Shown: positions 35,390-45,444 of the stretch, piece after piece | Layout of the letters: every line of letters starts with the position of its first letter | Numbering within the stretch: position 1 is the stretch's first letter | Assembly: GCF_900102685.1 (NCBI RefSeq) | Contig: NZ_FMZA01000006.1 | Span: 1-64,000 of the forward strand | Direction: 5' to 3' | Source: Melghirimyces thermohalophilus | Lineage (GTDB): Bacteria > Bacillota > Bacilli > Thermoactinomycetales > DSM-45169 | Length of the DNA stretch: 64,000 nucleotides | Program-made: the position numbers and the translations under genes | Notes under the pieces: generated by a model | Databases searched by the model: none | What the model saw: the letters and a program-made list of their open reading frames with translations, nothing else | What the model was told of the DNA's origin: nothing

Positions 35390-38154
35390 GACTACATCGC
35401 GTCCATTTTCGGGGATTTGGCCGCTTTCTGGATCGTGATTTCTTGTTAGGGGAGGGGTTCAACCTGATCGAAGCCCCCAACGAAGCAGGGAAATCCACTC
35501 TGATCCAGGGTTTGCTCGCCTTGATGTACGGTGGGAAAAAGGAAGGATTGCAGCAACGGAAAAAAGCGGACTGGTACGAGGATTATCGCCCTTGGCAAGG
35601 GACCGCGTACGGAGGCGAGCTGGACTTTTCCCTGGGAGAGAAGGAATACCGGCTGATCCGCTCCCTCCGATGGGAAGAGGAGCACGAGCAGTTGGTGGAT
35701 CGGAAGACCGGCCGGGATCTGACACCGCTCTTTCCGATGGATCGGCGAAAGGACCGGCAACTGATTCCCCGCTTGACCGGCTTATCCCGGTCCCTGTTTT
35801 CTCGCATCTGCTGTTTTTCCTCCTCAGCCCGCGCCGGGGATCAAGAGATGCTGGAAAAGTTGCAGCAGCTGATGGGGAAAGAGGCTCGGGTGGAGCCGGT
35901 GCTGAAAAAGCTGAAGGCCGAGGTAGACGGGATCGGGGTGCGGGCTACCGGGCAGAAACCCTATGCCCTTGCTTTGGCTAAGCGAAAGCGTCTGCGGGAA
36001 GAGATGGAGCGAAAACGGGCCGAATACCGGCAGCTGCAGCAAGCGCGGCAAGAGCTAGCCCGGCTGGAGGCGGAGCGGGACCGGCTGGCGAGCCGCCTCC
36101 GCTCGGCCCGAAGTCAGGTGCAGCAGGTGAAAGAGCAAAAACAGGCGGCTCAGGAGCGGGCGGCTCTCTTGCGGGAGCAGGCTTATCTTCAGGGCCACTG
36201 GCAGCGGGGGGAGACGATACGGAAGCGTCTGGAGGCCCTGCGTGAGGAGAGGGAAGCTATCCTTCCGCCTGTACTTTTGTCTCCTGCCGAAGGGGAGAGC
36301 CTCCGGGAGTGGCTCCGTCGCCACAGCGATCTTTCTGAGACGAGGAAGCGGTTGGCGGAGGAGATCAGACAGGTGGATGAAGAGCTTCAGCGTTTTCAAA
36401 AAAAGGCCGGTCACCTGCTGGCACTACCCCTGGGCAGCATCTCTAGGGCGCAGGAGCAGTTGCGTCAGGCGGCGGAGCTGGAGGGGGAGTTGGCGTTTCC
36501 CACTCCGTTCCCTTCCAGTGAACGACAAATCTTGGGAGAGGATGTAGCACGCCTTCGTCGTCTCGGAACGGAGCGGGAGGCTGTGGAGCGGCAGCGGGAA
36601 GCCTTGGAAGGGGAGTGGAACCGACTGCACCTGGCGGAGACAGCAGAAAGACGTTCCGCTCCCGTTCTCCGGAGTGGGATATGGTGGGCAGCGGCTGGTA
36701 TCAGCGGCTTTGGTTCCTTTTTTCTCTTGTTTGAGCAGCCATTGATCAGCGGGTTACTGCTGGCTGCTAGCGTTGCCGCCGCTTACCAAGGGACTCAAAG
36801 GTATCGACAGCCAACCGGTGAGAACCGGGACCGCTGGGAAACTGCCGCGTCGCATTTCCCCTATGAGGAGACGGAACGGACGTTAGAGGAGGTTCGGGAG
36901 GAGTGGCGTCGTATTCGGGACCGGGAGCGGGAGATTTTGGAACGGTGGCGGGCCGCTTCTGTCGCCGATCTATTCACCTTGTGGCAAGACCAGTCTGCCG
37001 ATGCGGAGAGGCGGGGGGAGATCCGCCGCATCCATAGAGAGGTGCAGGAGTGGGCGGCTCCTCTCAAGGGGAGGCTGGGTTCTTTTGAACCTCGACGGTG
37101 GCAGATGGAACTGGAGCGGATTGAGGAAGAGGCGGAGAGGGCTCGGGAGACCCGCCGCACCTTGGAGATCCGCCTCGCCGCTTTGCGGGAAACCCTGGCG
37201 GAGAAGGAAGAGGAGAAGGGCCGGATCGATCAAGAGGGTGCGGCCTGGCGGCAACAGCTGGGCACCGAACACCCAGCCCTATGGGAGGAATGGATACGCA
37301 ACAGCAACAGGGTCCACGAGTTGGACCGGCAGATTGCAGAATGGACTGAACGCATGGAAGAATGGGAGCGCAAGCGGCAGGAGGAAGACTGGGAGTGTCG
37401 CAAGGAGAAACTGGAAGTGAAGTTGGACCATGCGGAAAAGCTGCTTCAGGAGATCAAGCTTCCCGAGGATCCCGCGGCAGCCGCAAAGGAATTGGCGGAT
37501 CGGTTGGCGGAAGCGGAAGCCGATAGCCGTCGATTAGAAGCCGACTACCACCAGGTGAAGGAACGAGTAGATCGTCTCACAGGTGAGTTGAGCCAGTCCG
37601 GGGATCTATCCCTGGGGGATGTGGAGACGATGCTGGAGGAAGCGGAACGGGAGGTGGAGGAACTGGATCGGAAACGGACCATTCTGGAGGAGGTGCGGGC
37701 GGGCATTGAGGAAGCTGCCCGGGAGATCCAGGATGATCTTGCACCCTGGCTGCGCCCCCAGGCGTCCACAGCGATCCGGGAAGTGACCGGGGGGCGCTAT
37801 GGGGAATTGATGGTTAACCCGGCTCAGGACTTTGCCATGCGTGTTTTTGTGCCGGAAACCGGGGTGTCCCAACCGGTGGAACAATTGAGCCGGGGGACCA
37901 TCGATCAGATGTACTTCGCGCTGCGTCTGGCTTTGATCCGCTTTTTTTCCGACCACGCCTCGCTTTTTCTCCCCTTAATTCTGGATGACAGCCTGGTTCA
38001 CTTTGACGAAGACCGATTGCGGCAGGCGATCCGTATTCTGGGAAGCCTCTCCCGCTCCCATCAGGTGATTTTGTGCACTTGCCAGGATCGGGAGAGGCGG
38101 ATGCTGGAAGACGAAGGGATCCCGTTTACCCGGATGCGGTTGGACCTATCGTGA
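35386..38154 (+). CDS. yhaN: YhaN-type AAA ATPase (SMC/Rad50-like)
   Basis: The 922-residue protein has the split ATPase of the Rad50/SbcC class. The N-terminal half has FRGFGRFLDRDF and Walker A EAPNEAGKSTL (~30). Two long coiled-coil arms follow (~200-410 and ~480-800). The C-terminal signature is SRGTIDQMYFALRLALIRFF (~845), with Walker B LPLILDDSLVHFD (~870). A hydrophobic hairpin (WWAAAGISGFGSFFLLF, then SGLLLAASVAAA, ~425-465) interrupts the coil, as in YhaN. No zinc-hook CxxC is seen. With YhaO it should process DNA ends. Confidence 0.93.
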   Translation: MRLHRVHFRGFGRFLDRDFLLGEGFNLIEAPNEAGKSTLIQGLLALMYGGKKEGLQQRKKADWYEDYRPWQGTAYGGELDFSLGEKEYRLIRSLRWEEEHEQLVDRKTGRDLTPLFPMDRRKDRQLIPRLTGLSRSLFSRICCFSSSARAGDQEMLEKLQQLMGKEARVEPVLKKLKAEVDGIGVRATGQKPYALALAKRKRLREEMERKRAEYRQLQQARQELARLEAERDRLASRLRSARSQVQQVKEQKQAAQERAALLREQAYLQGHWQRGETIRKRLEALREEREAILPPVLLSPAEGESLREWLRRHSDLSETRKRLAEEIRQVDEELQRFQKKAGHLLALPLGSISRAQEQLRQAAELEGELAFPTPFPSSERQILGEDVARLRRLGTEREAVERQREALEGEWNRLHLAETAERRSAPVLRSGIWWAAAGISGFGSFFLLFEQPLISGLLLAASVAAAYQGTQRYRQPTGENRDRWETAASHFPYEETERTLEEVREEWRRIRDREREILERWRAASVADLFTLWQDQSADAERRGEIRRIHREVQEWAAPLKGRLGSFEPRRWQMELERIEEEAERARETRRTLEIRLAALRETLAEKEEEKGRIDQEGAAWRQQLGTEHPALWEEWIRNSNRVHELDRQIAEWTERMEEWERKRQEEDWECRKEKLEVKLDHAEKLLQEIKLPEDPAAAAKELADRLAEAEADSRRLEADYHQVKERVDRLTGELSQSGDLSLGDVETMLEEAEREVEELDRKRTILEEVRAGIEEAAREIQDDLAPWLRPQASTAIREVTGGRYGELMVNPAQDFAMRVFVPETGVSQPVEQLSRGTIDQMYFALRLALIRFFSDHASLFLPLILDDSLVHFDEDRLRQAIRILGSLSRSHQVILCTCQDRERRMLEDEGIPFTRMRLDLS

Positions 38155-38281
38155 TATCATGAGCGGCGGCATATCAGGAAGTGTGGACCTTTTTCATCCA
38201 AGCCCGTAAAAGGGACTTGAAAAAAAGGGAGCGTTCATCAGAGGATGGAGAAGACAGGTTTGATGTAAGGAGGTGGTGCGG

Positions 38282-41200
38282 GTGTCTGGAACGGTTTACT
38301 TACATAACGTCTCCGATGGGGAAGTCGGCATCGGATTGGAACGGCTTCCCCGCGAGAGTGGAATCCCCTGTGTCGTGCCCAGTTCCCGATTGGTACGGGA
38401 GTTGAAGCGACGGTTTCATCAAGGGGCTGAGCGGTTTTTTACCTTTGACCAGTTTGTGCGTTGGCTACTCTCCCTGAGCTGGGAGGATCCGATGACGATG
38501 GTAGCCCAGGAGTTGCTGGTACAGCGGGCAGTTGCTCGGGTGGAAGAGAACGGCGGTTTTCACTATTTTCGTCGGATGACGGCACGGCGGGGGTGGCTCA
38601 AACAGGTGGAAGCCCGGATCGGAGAGCTAAAACGGGCAGGCGTGCGCCCCGAGCGCCTCGATCAATTGTGGGCGGACCGAGGGGAGAAGTACCGGGAGCT
38701 GATCCGGGTTTATCAGGCCTACCAAGAACTCCTACGCCGATATGGATGGGTCGATCAAGAAGAGCCCTATTTTCAGGTTTGTGAAGCGCTGCGTCGGGAG
38801 GCGGGGTGGAAATCGCTGCCGGAGCAGGTGGTGGTGGAGCAATTTACGGAACTCACTTTTATGCAGCAGCAGGTGCTGATCCAGCTGGTGACAGCCGGCG
38901 TCGATGTCTCTCTCCACCTGGTTTGGGATGAAAAGCGACCCCGCCTCTTTCGGGAGACGGCCCGAACCGTGGAGCGTCTAAGGCAGCGGGGTTTTTTTGT
39001 GCGAAAGATGCCGCAGAGGTTGCAAGTGACGGAAAAGGCGGCCCCTCTGAATCACTTGGAACAGCAGGCTTTCGCCACTTCCGCTGCCCCGGTGTCGGCG
39101 GAGGGAAAAGTAGAGGTGCTTGCGGCCTCCGATGTGGATCACGAAGTGGAACGGGTGACCGCCCGCTTGCGGGAATGGCTGCGGGACTCGGGAGCGGCGC
39201 TGTCGGAGGTGGCTCTGGTTTGCGCCGATCCGGAGCAGTATGAGTCCCGTTTGGTGTCTAAACTGCAAAGGGCCGGTCTCCCCTGTGAACGGGGACAGTC
39301 CATTTCTCTGTACGATCACCCCTTGATGCAAACTCTGCTGGGGGCACTGTCGGTGCGGCAGGGCCAGGAAGAAAAGCGGACCGCCTTGATGGAAAGCGCC
39401 TATCTTCCCTGGGTAGAGGATGGGACCATGCGGAGCCGCTGGCTTCGGGGGTACCGCCTGTTAGGCGAGCCCCGCAGTGAAGCTGATCTCCTTCGCCGCA
39501 TGGAACAGACGGCGGCTTGGCGGGAGTGGACCGCCGCCGATGGGGAGGGTTTGCGCGCCTTATATCGCTGGGTAGAGGAAATCCCCAAGAAGCGTCGGTG
39601 GCGAGAGTGGGTAGAGTGGTTTGCCCGTTGGTCTAAGGTGTTAAAGCGGGAGGACGCCTGGGAAGAGATGGGTCGGGATACCGATCTTCTGCCGATGCTG
39701 GTCGGGGAAATTAACGCTTGGGAAGCCCTTGGCGAGGTACTGGAAGAGTGGAAAACGGTGTTCGATTCCACGGACCTGGGCGAAGGGGTGTGTGATCTCC
39801 GTTCCTTTATCCATGAGTTGGAACGGGCAGCGTCAGGGAAAGAGGTGGAGCTGACTCCGGGTCGCCGGGGCGGTATTCACCTTCTTATGCCCAACCAGAT
39901 GGGAGGAAGACGGTATCGGGCCGTCTTTATGCTGGGGTGTGCTGAAGGGGACTGGCCCCGTCCCATTCGGGAAGATTGGTTGATTCCAGACAGGGAGCGT
40001 CTGCGGCTGCGTCGGGAGGGCGTGATACTGGCCACTTCGGCGGAACGGCGGGCGCAACGGCTGCTCCCCTTTTACCAGTCCGTCCAGGCGGCGACAGAGC
40101 ACCTGGTCTTCTCGTATCCGTCGATGACAGCGGAAGGAAAGGGGAAACTGCCGTCTCCTTTCCTAGATGAGTTGCTGGGCCTTTTGACCCCGGATAGTGT
40201 GGTACAGACCTCGTCTCAAGCGGGCGACCTTTTGCCGACCCGTTGGGAGGATTGCTTATCCCTCGCTCACGGGGTGGAAAAAGCCGTCGATACGCTGCGC
40301 CGAGGTTCCGAGGAGGAGAGTGAAACCCGCCGGGCTCAGGAACTGCTTCACCGTTACCGCCGGGTCTATCCCGGGAAATATCGCTGTCTCCGGGAGCGGA
40401 TTCAGGTGGAACGACTCCGCTGGAGCAGTCGTTACACCGCCTTTGACGGCGTGCTGGGCTCTGCCGGGTGGTTCGGAGAGCGGGCCCATGGACTGAAAGA
40501 TCAGGTGTGGAGCGCCACGGCACTCAACGAGCTGGTCCAGTGCCGCTTTCACTACATGGCAGGGCGCGTGTGGGGAATTCAGCCCCGGGAAACGGCGGAG
40601 ACCGGAGTCTCCTCCTTGGAGCAGGGGGAGATGTTTCACCGGATTTTGTCCCGCTTCTGGGACCGTTACCGGGATGGGGGTTTCGATCCCGACCGGGAGG
40701 AAGCGATGCGGGAGCATCTGATGCAGGTGGCGGAGCAGGTATTTCAGGAGGCAGAAGAAGTCGGCGGGTGGAAATGGCGGGATCCCTTCCGTGTCCGCAT
40801 TGAGAAGAGTCGGATCCGCCAGCAGCTGATCCAGCTGTTGGCTCACGAATGTTTCTGGCGGCGAAAGGTGGAAAACCCGCCGGCGCCCCGCTTTTTGGAG
40901 CTGGGCTTTGGGATGGCGGCGGATCCTGCCTTGGTGCACCGGGGAGAGATCGACCCCCGGACCCGGACCTCTCCGGCGGAGTTAAAGCTGGCCGAGGACT
41001 GGACCTTGCGTTTGCGGGGAAAAGTGGACCGGGTCGACATGGATGCTGACGGATATTATGCCTTGTATGACTATAAATCGGGCGCCGCCCCTTCAATGGA
41101 AGCGATTCGGTCAGGAGACCAACTGCAGTTGCCCCTTTACTTGTGGGTATTGCAGGAAACCTTCGGCCTTCATCCGGACCAGGCGGTGGGTGCCGCTTAT

Positions 41201-41524
41201 TACACGGCGGCAAAGCGCCCGGAAGAAGGGACTGCACCAACAGACAACCGAAACCGGGGACTGTGGCGCAAAGAGCGGGCGCCCCTGGCGGGAATCGGTT
41301 CCCGGGTGGGGAGCCTTCTGGAACAGCAAGAGTGGGATCAGGTGCAACAGAGGATCCGCCAGCGGATTCTGCAGCAGTTGGAACGGGCGGCCCAAGGGGA
41401 TTTCGCCGTCGCTCCGGCCCGGGAGTGCCCTCTCTTCTGTCCCCACCGGACCGTCTGCCGGATCGACAGCCAGCGGATGGCGAGAAAAGTGAATTTGGAA
41501 GAAGAGGAGGAGGATCAGCGGTGA
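38282..41524 (+). CDS. addB: ATP-dependent helicase/nuclease subunit AddB-like
   Basis: The 1080-residue protein carries an inactive-helicase-like N-terminal part and a C-terminal PD-(D/E)XK nuclease: RGKVDRVDMDADGYYALYDYKSG (~915-940; D...DYK are the catalytic residues). Fe-S cysteines lie on both sides, one in LVQCRFHYMAG (~755) and three in CPLFCPHRTVC (~1045). It cuts the strand opposite to AddA during break resection. The N-terminus lacks the Walker A found in Bacillus subtilis AddB. The GTG at 38282 has AAGGAGG 8 nt upstream; two earlier GTGs sit on the site. It overlaps addA by 4 nt. Confidence 0.92.
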   Translation: MSGTVYLHNVSDGEVGIGLERLPRESGIPCVVPSSRLVRELKRRFHQGAERFFTFDQFVRWLLSLSWEDPMTMVAQELLVQRAVARVEENGGFHYFRRMTARRGWLKQVEARIGELKRAGVRPERLDQLWADRGEKYRELIRVYQAYQELLRRYGWVDQEEPYFQVCEALRREAGWKSLPEQVVVEQFTELTFMQQQVLIQLVTAGVDVSLHLVWDEKRPRLFRETARTVERLRQRGFFVRKMPQRLQVTEKAAPLNHLEQQAFATSAAPVSAEGKVEVLAASDVDHEVERVTARLREWLRDSGAALSEVALVCADPEQYESRLVSKLQRAGLPCERGQSISLYDHPLMQTLLGALSVRQGQEEKRTALMESAYLPWVEDGTMRSRWLRGYRLLGEPRSEADLLRRMEQTAAWREWTAADGEGLRALYRWVEEIPKKRRWREWVEWFARWSKVLKREDAWEEMGRDTDLLPMLVGEINAWEALGEVLEEWKTVFDSTDLGEGVCDLRSFIHELERAASGKEVELTPGRRGGIHLLMPNQMGGRRYRAVFMLGCAEGDWPRPIREDWLIPDRERLRLRREGVILATSAERRAQRLLPFYQSVQAATEHLVFSYPSMTAEGKGKLPSPFLDELLGLLTPDSVVQTSSQAGDLLPTRWEDCLSLAHGVEKAVDTLRRGSEEESETRRAQELLHRYRRVYPGKYRCLRERIQVERLRWSSRYTAFDGVLGSAGWFGERAHGLKDQVWSATALNELVQCRFHYMAGRVWGIQPRETAETGVSSLEQGEMFHRILSRFWDRYRDGGFDPDREEAMREHLMQVAEQVFQEAEEVGGWKWRDPFRVRIEKSRIRQQLIQLLAHECFWRRKVENPPAPRFLELGFGMAADPALVHRGEIDPRTRTSPAELKLAEDWTLRLRGKVDRVDMDADGYYALYDYKSGAAPSMEAIRSGDQLQLPLYLWVLQETFGLHPDQAVGAAYYTAAKRPEEGTAPTDNRNRGLWRKERAPLAGIGSRVGSLLEQQEWDQVQQRIRQRILQQLERAAQGDFAVAPARECPLFCPHRTVCRIDSQRMARKVNLEEEEEDQR

Positions 41525-44500
41525 GCTTGGGGGAGATTCGCCTGACACCCTCCCAACAGCAGGCCGTCGATTCCCTGGATGTGGACTGCATCGTCTCCGC
41601 CGGAGCCGGTTCAGGGAAGACGCGGGTGTTGGTGGAACGGTTTCTCCACATCCTGGACCGAGAGGGGGATGAGCCGGATATTCTGGAGCGGATCGTCGCC
41701 ATCACCTTTACGGAAAAGGCAGCTACGGAGATGAAGAATCGGATTCGTGACGGGATGAAGCGACGGCTGGAACAGGCCCAAAAGCAGGGGGACCCGGTGG
41801 AAGAACAGCGGTGGTACCGGCTGCTGACGGAGGCGGAGCGGAGTCGTATCACCACCATCCACTCCTTTTGCGCTCGTCTTTTGCGGGATCATCCGGTGGA
41901 AGCCGACGTGGATCCCGGTTTTTCCATCATGGATGAAGCGACGGCGCGTACCTTGCTCCGGGAGACAGTGGAGAAGGCATTGCCCCAGGTGGTTGGAGCC
42001 GGGGAGACGGATGAAGGTGCGGCGCTACAGCGGTGGATCACCGGTTGGGGAACGGAGGGTTGCCTGCCGTGGGTGGCTCACCTGTACACCCAGATGGCGG
42101 GAAACGGTTGGGAGCCGGAGGAGCTCTCCCGCCGGACACGGGCTCATCAGGAGCAAGTTGCCGAGCAGTTGCGGCGGGAATGGCAGGTGAAACTGGATCG
42201 TTTGCCGGGGCTGGCGCAACCTCTGTTGCAGCTTTCGGGCGGGAAAAGGGTGAAAGCGTTCCAGTCTGCCTGGCCGGAACTGGAACAGGAGTTGACTGCT
42301 GCCCGGGATCCCGAGGCGCTTCTTCCGCCCTTGCGGGCGATCAAGGAGTTGCTCAAAGGAAATTGGGGGCGCAAGGAAGAAATCACTGGACCTCGGGATC
42401 AGATGAAGGAGCAGGTAGACCGCCTCCTGCAGGTGACGACCAGTCTTCTTTTGCTGCCGGAGGAACGCCAGTTGACGGAAGGGTTGCTCTCCTTGCTGAC
42501 GTTGGTTCACCACCGGTTGACCCGGACCAAAGGGGAACGAAACGCTGTCGACTTTGACGAACTGCAGACCCGGGCGGTCCGCCTGCTGCGGGACCACCCG
42601 GAGGTGTTGCAGCAGGTGCGGCAATCGATCCGTTACCTGATGGTGGATGAATTTCAGGATACCAACGATGCTCAGAAACAGCTGATCGATTGTTTGTGCA
42701 GTGGAGAGGAGGAACCGGGCAAATTATTTGTAGTGGGCGATGCCAAACAGTCCATCTATCGCTTTCGCGGGGCGGAGGTGAGCCTCTTCAGTCAAACCCG
42801 GGAAGAGATTCTCTCCCGAGGCGGGCAGGAAGTGGCCCTGGTGGACAATTTTCGCTCCGATCCCTTTCTGGTCGATTTTGTCAACGGGTTGTTCCAGCGG
42901 TTGATGTCCTCCGATCCGACATCGCCCAACCATTACCGGGAAACGGTGGCCCAGAAGGAACGGTTGGGTGAGGCGCGGGTGGAATTTTTGCCGGTGCCAA
43001 AAAAAGAGGCGCTGCCCGAAGGACAGGATCCTCGTGATGTGGAAGCGGAGAGGATCGCCTGCCGGATCGAAGAGCTTCTGAAGGCGGGGACGCCGCCAGG
43101 GGAGATCGTCTTGCTGTTTCAGGCGATGACCCATGTGAAGCGGTATGAGCAAGCATTGCTCCGTCGAAGGATTCCTTTCCACGTGGTCCGGGGGCGGGGC
43201 TTTTTTGATCGGCAGGAGGTGATCGATGTCCTCCACTACCTCCGCTGGCTGGTCGACCCGGGTGACACCCTGTCTCTGGTGGGTCTGTTGCGTTCTCCCT
43301 TTTGCGGCATCTCTGACGAAACCCTCCTGATGATGACCCAAGAGCCGGGCTGGGAAAAGGCGCCGGAGCGCTGGCTGGAGCTGGCGGGGCTAACCGTTGG
43401 GGAGTGGAGCAAGCTGGAAGGCTTTATTCGGCAACAAGCCTGGGCCCGCCGCCAGCTGGGCCGGGTCTCCGTCGCCCAGTTGGTGGAGGGATTGCTGGAA
43501 GACTCCGGCTATCTTCAGGTGTTGTGGGCTACTCCTCAGGGAAAACAAGCCCGGGCTAATCTGGACAAGCTAATCCATCGGATCCGAGAGGAACAAGGGG
43601 AGCTGAGCTACTCCTTGGATGCTTTTCTCCGCCGGGTGGATGAGTGGCAGCGGGTACAACAGGAAACGGAAGCGGCGGTGGAGCCGGCGGAGGGGAACAG
43701 TGTCAAGCTGATGACCATCCACCAATCCAAAGGATTGGAGTTTCCTGTGGTCATCCTCCCCGATCTGTCCCGCTCTCCCACTCCCCATAACGCCGATGTG
43801 GAGGTGGATCGGGAAGCGGGGCTGGTGGTCCGCCTGCGCGGCATGACCCCTATCCAAGGGGAGCCGATCCGTTGGCTGGAGTGGAAGGAACGGGAGAAGG
43901 AGCGGGAGCGGGAAGAGTTTGTCCGTCTCTTCTACGTGGCGGTTACTCGGGCCAAATACCGTCTGCTCCTGAGCGGGGTGCCGTTAGAACATAAGGGCGT
44001 GAAAAAAGGGGAAGGATTACTGTCCGCCGCCACCTGGAGTGAGTGGCTGGATGGGGTTTTCAGTTTCGACCGTATCGACGACGAGCAGGGGGTCTGGGAG
44101 CTGGAGGATCCGGAATTGACCATTCAGGTGAGGCTGCCTGCCGGAGAGGCAGCGGCGGTGATGCCGGAAGAGCCATCACTGTTGGATACCGGTGGGTGGG
44201 AGCCGCCATCGGACCCCCTGCTTTCTGAAAAGCCCCTGACTCCGCCGGCGGTGGCGGTGATGGAGCCACGGGGCTGGCTTCCCCTGGATCGAATGGAGAT
44301 CAGCGTCAGCGATCTCATGTTGCTAAAAAATTGTCCTCGGAAATATTACTACGCCCGGGTGGCCGGTCTCTCCTTCCCGCTCACAGAAGAAGGCGACCCA
44401 AAGTCCCCTGCAAACTCCGAAGGGTTTACCCTGTCCCCTCAGCAGCGAGGAGAGATCGTCCACCGTTTGATCGAAACCTGTCCTGCTCCATGGGAGAAGA

Positions 44501-45066
44501 CATCCATCGAATGGGGACGGATCCTGGACAACTTCGGCGTTCCCCGCTCCAGCCAGCTACAGGTGAAAAAACAGGTGCAGCCGCTGTTTGAGACTTACCT
44601 GAACAGCCGGCACCATCTGACGTTATCCCGACAGAGTGGAGTGAAGAGAGAAGCGCGCTGGCTTCAAGTTCTGTCGGGGTTGGAAGTGGAAGGGATCATC
44701 GACCGGATGCACCGAAACCCGGATGGCACCTGGGAACTGGTCGACTACAAAACCAATGAGGTGGAACCGGGACAGGTGGAGAAGACGGCGGAGGAGTATC
44801 TTCCCCAACTGCAACTTTATGTTTTGGCCGCCAAGGAGACCTGGGGGATCGCGGTCGATCGGGCCACCCTGTTTTTCCTTTCTCCTGGGGTGGAGAAGAC
44901 CTGGGAAGTGGATGACGCATGGATCCATCGAGCACTGGGTGATCTGGAGGAAAGTGCGCGCATGCTCCATCAGGGAGAAGGTATCGACGATTATCCTCCC
45001 CGTCCCGGCTACCGCTGCGGTTATTGCGAATACCGCAAGATCTGCTCCGCGGCTGATCCAAGTTAA
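41521..45066 (+). CDS. addA: ATP-dependent helicase/nuclease subunit AddA
   Basis: The 1181-residue UvrD-type helicase and nuclease unwinds DNA ends and makes 3' overhangs for RecA. Motifs: SAGAGSGKTRVLVERF (Walker A, ~23), YLMVDEFQDTNDAQ (~370), GDAKQSIYRFRGAE (~405), VKLMTIHQSKGLEFPVVILP (~725), and FYVAVTRAKYRLLL (~805). The nuclease is at VEGIIDRM (~1060) and ELVDYKTNEV (~1075). Cysteines in LKNCPRKYYY (~940) and CGYCEYRKIC (~1170) suggest an Fe-S staple like that of AddB. The GTG at 41521 overlaps the addB stop; longer upstream frames lie inside addB and are not coding. Confidence 0.96.
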   Translation: MSLGEIRLTPSQQQAVDSLDVDCIVSAGAGSGKTRVLVERFLHILDREGDEPDILERIVAITFTEKAATEMKNRIRDGMKRRLEQAQKQGDPVEEQRWYRLLTEAERSRITTIHSFCARLLRDHPVEADVDPGFSIMDEATARTLLRETVEKALPQVVGAGETDEGAALQRWITGWGTEGCLPWVAHLYTQMAGNGWEPEELSRRTRAHQEQVAEQLRREWQVKLDRLPGLAQPLLQLSGGKRVKAFQSAWPELEQELTAARDPEALLPPLRAIKELLKGNWGRKEEITGPRDQMKEQVDRLLQVTTSLLLLPEERQLTEGLLSLLTLVHHRLTRTKGERNAVDFDELQTRAVRLLRDHPEVLQQVRQSIRYLMVDEFQDTNDAQKQLIDCLCSGEEEPGKLFVVGDAKQSIYRFRGAEVSLFSQTREEILSRGGQEVALVDNFRSDPFLVDFVNGLFQRLMSSDPTSPNHYRETVAQKERLGEARVEFLPVPKKEALPEGQDPRDVEAERIACRIEELLKAGTPPGEIVLLFQAMTHVKRYEQALLRRRIPFHVVRGRGFFDRQEVIDVLHYLRWLVDPGDTLSLVGLLRSPFCGISDETLLMMTQEPGWEKAPERWLELAGLTVGEWSKLEGFIRQQAWARRQLGRVSVAQLVEGLLEDSGYLQVLWATPQGKQARANLDKLIHRIREEQGELSYSLDAFLRRVDEWQRVQQETEAAVEPAEGNSVKLMTIHQSKGLEFPVVILPDLSRSPTPHNADVEVDREAGLVVRLRGMTPIQGEPIRWLEWKEREKEREREEFVRLFYVAVTRAKYRLLLSGVPLEHKGVKKGEGLLSAATWSEWLDGVFSFDRIDDEQGVWELEDPELTIQVRLPAGEAAAVMPEEPSLLDTGGWEPPSDPLLSEKPLTPPAVAVMEPRGWLPLDRMEISVSDLMLLKNCPRKYYYARVAGLSFPLTEEGDPKSPANSEGFTLSPQQRGEIVHRLIETCPAPWEKTSIEWGRILDNFGVPRSSQLQVKKQVQPLFETYLNSRHHLTLSRQSGVKREARWLQVLSGLEVEGIIDRMHRNPDGTWELVDYKTNEVEPGQVEKTAEEYLPQLQLYVLAAKETWGIAVDRATLFFLSPGVEKTWEVDDAWIHRALGDLEESARMLHQGEGIDDYPPRPGYRCGYCEYRKICSAADPS

Positions 45067-45074
45067 AACGGTAC

Positions 45075-45104
45075 AAAAAGAAGCCGTTCTACCGGCTTCT
45101 TTTT
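45075..45104 (+). terminator. addBA terminator
   Basis: AAAAAGAAGCC pairs with GGCTTCTTTTT around a short loop, 9 nt after the addA stop. It ends the yhaON-addBA unit. Confidence 0.88.
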
Positions 45105-45154
45105 ATGGTGGCGGGAGGGAGGTTTCCCGGGATCAGTCTTTGATCAGTCTTTCA

Positions 45155-45295
45155 TCAGCCGTGCGATTTTTCCCGTTCCCGTTTGATACGAAGGTCCAGT
45201 TCTAAGCGAGCTGGACCTTTTTCGATCGTTTCCCGTTCCTTTTTCAGCGCTTCGATATCGTCGATCAGCTCCTGGAGCCGCTGTGCTCGGGTCAT
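45155..45295 (-). CDS. 46-residue charged helical protein
   Basis: A minus-strand frame starts at an ATG (45295) with AAAAAAGGAG 8 nt upstream, a very good ribosome site, and stops at 45155. The protein starts MTRAQRLQELIDDIEALKKE and is rich in Glu/Arg/Lys throughout, as a single long helix or coiled coil. I do not recognise it. The site, the even composition and the clean stop make it a likely real small gene. It is convergent with addA. Confidence 0.55.
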   Translation of the reverse strand: MTRAQRLQELIDDIEALKKERETIEKGPARLELDLRIKREREKSHG

Positions 45296-45444
45296 ATTCG
45301 ATTCTCCTTTTTTCAAAATAACATTTCCTTATTCATCATATCTTTTCGTTTCTTTTTCACCGGGAAACAGCAGGTTTTTTCTCTCAAAACGGAGAAACGA
45401 AGACAGTGGACGCTCGCGAACCTAAAAAGCACCGAGGTGGTTCC

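Noticed and set aside
41143-41520. N-terminal extension of AddA
   Set aside because: It overlaps the addB nuclease domain in another frame. The GTG at 41521 with its ribosome site gives the normal AddA start just before Walker A.
40524-41858. 444-codon open frame on the minus strand
   Set aside because: It is antisense to the addB/addA junction; Pro/Ser/Arg-rich and without motifs.
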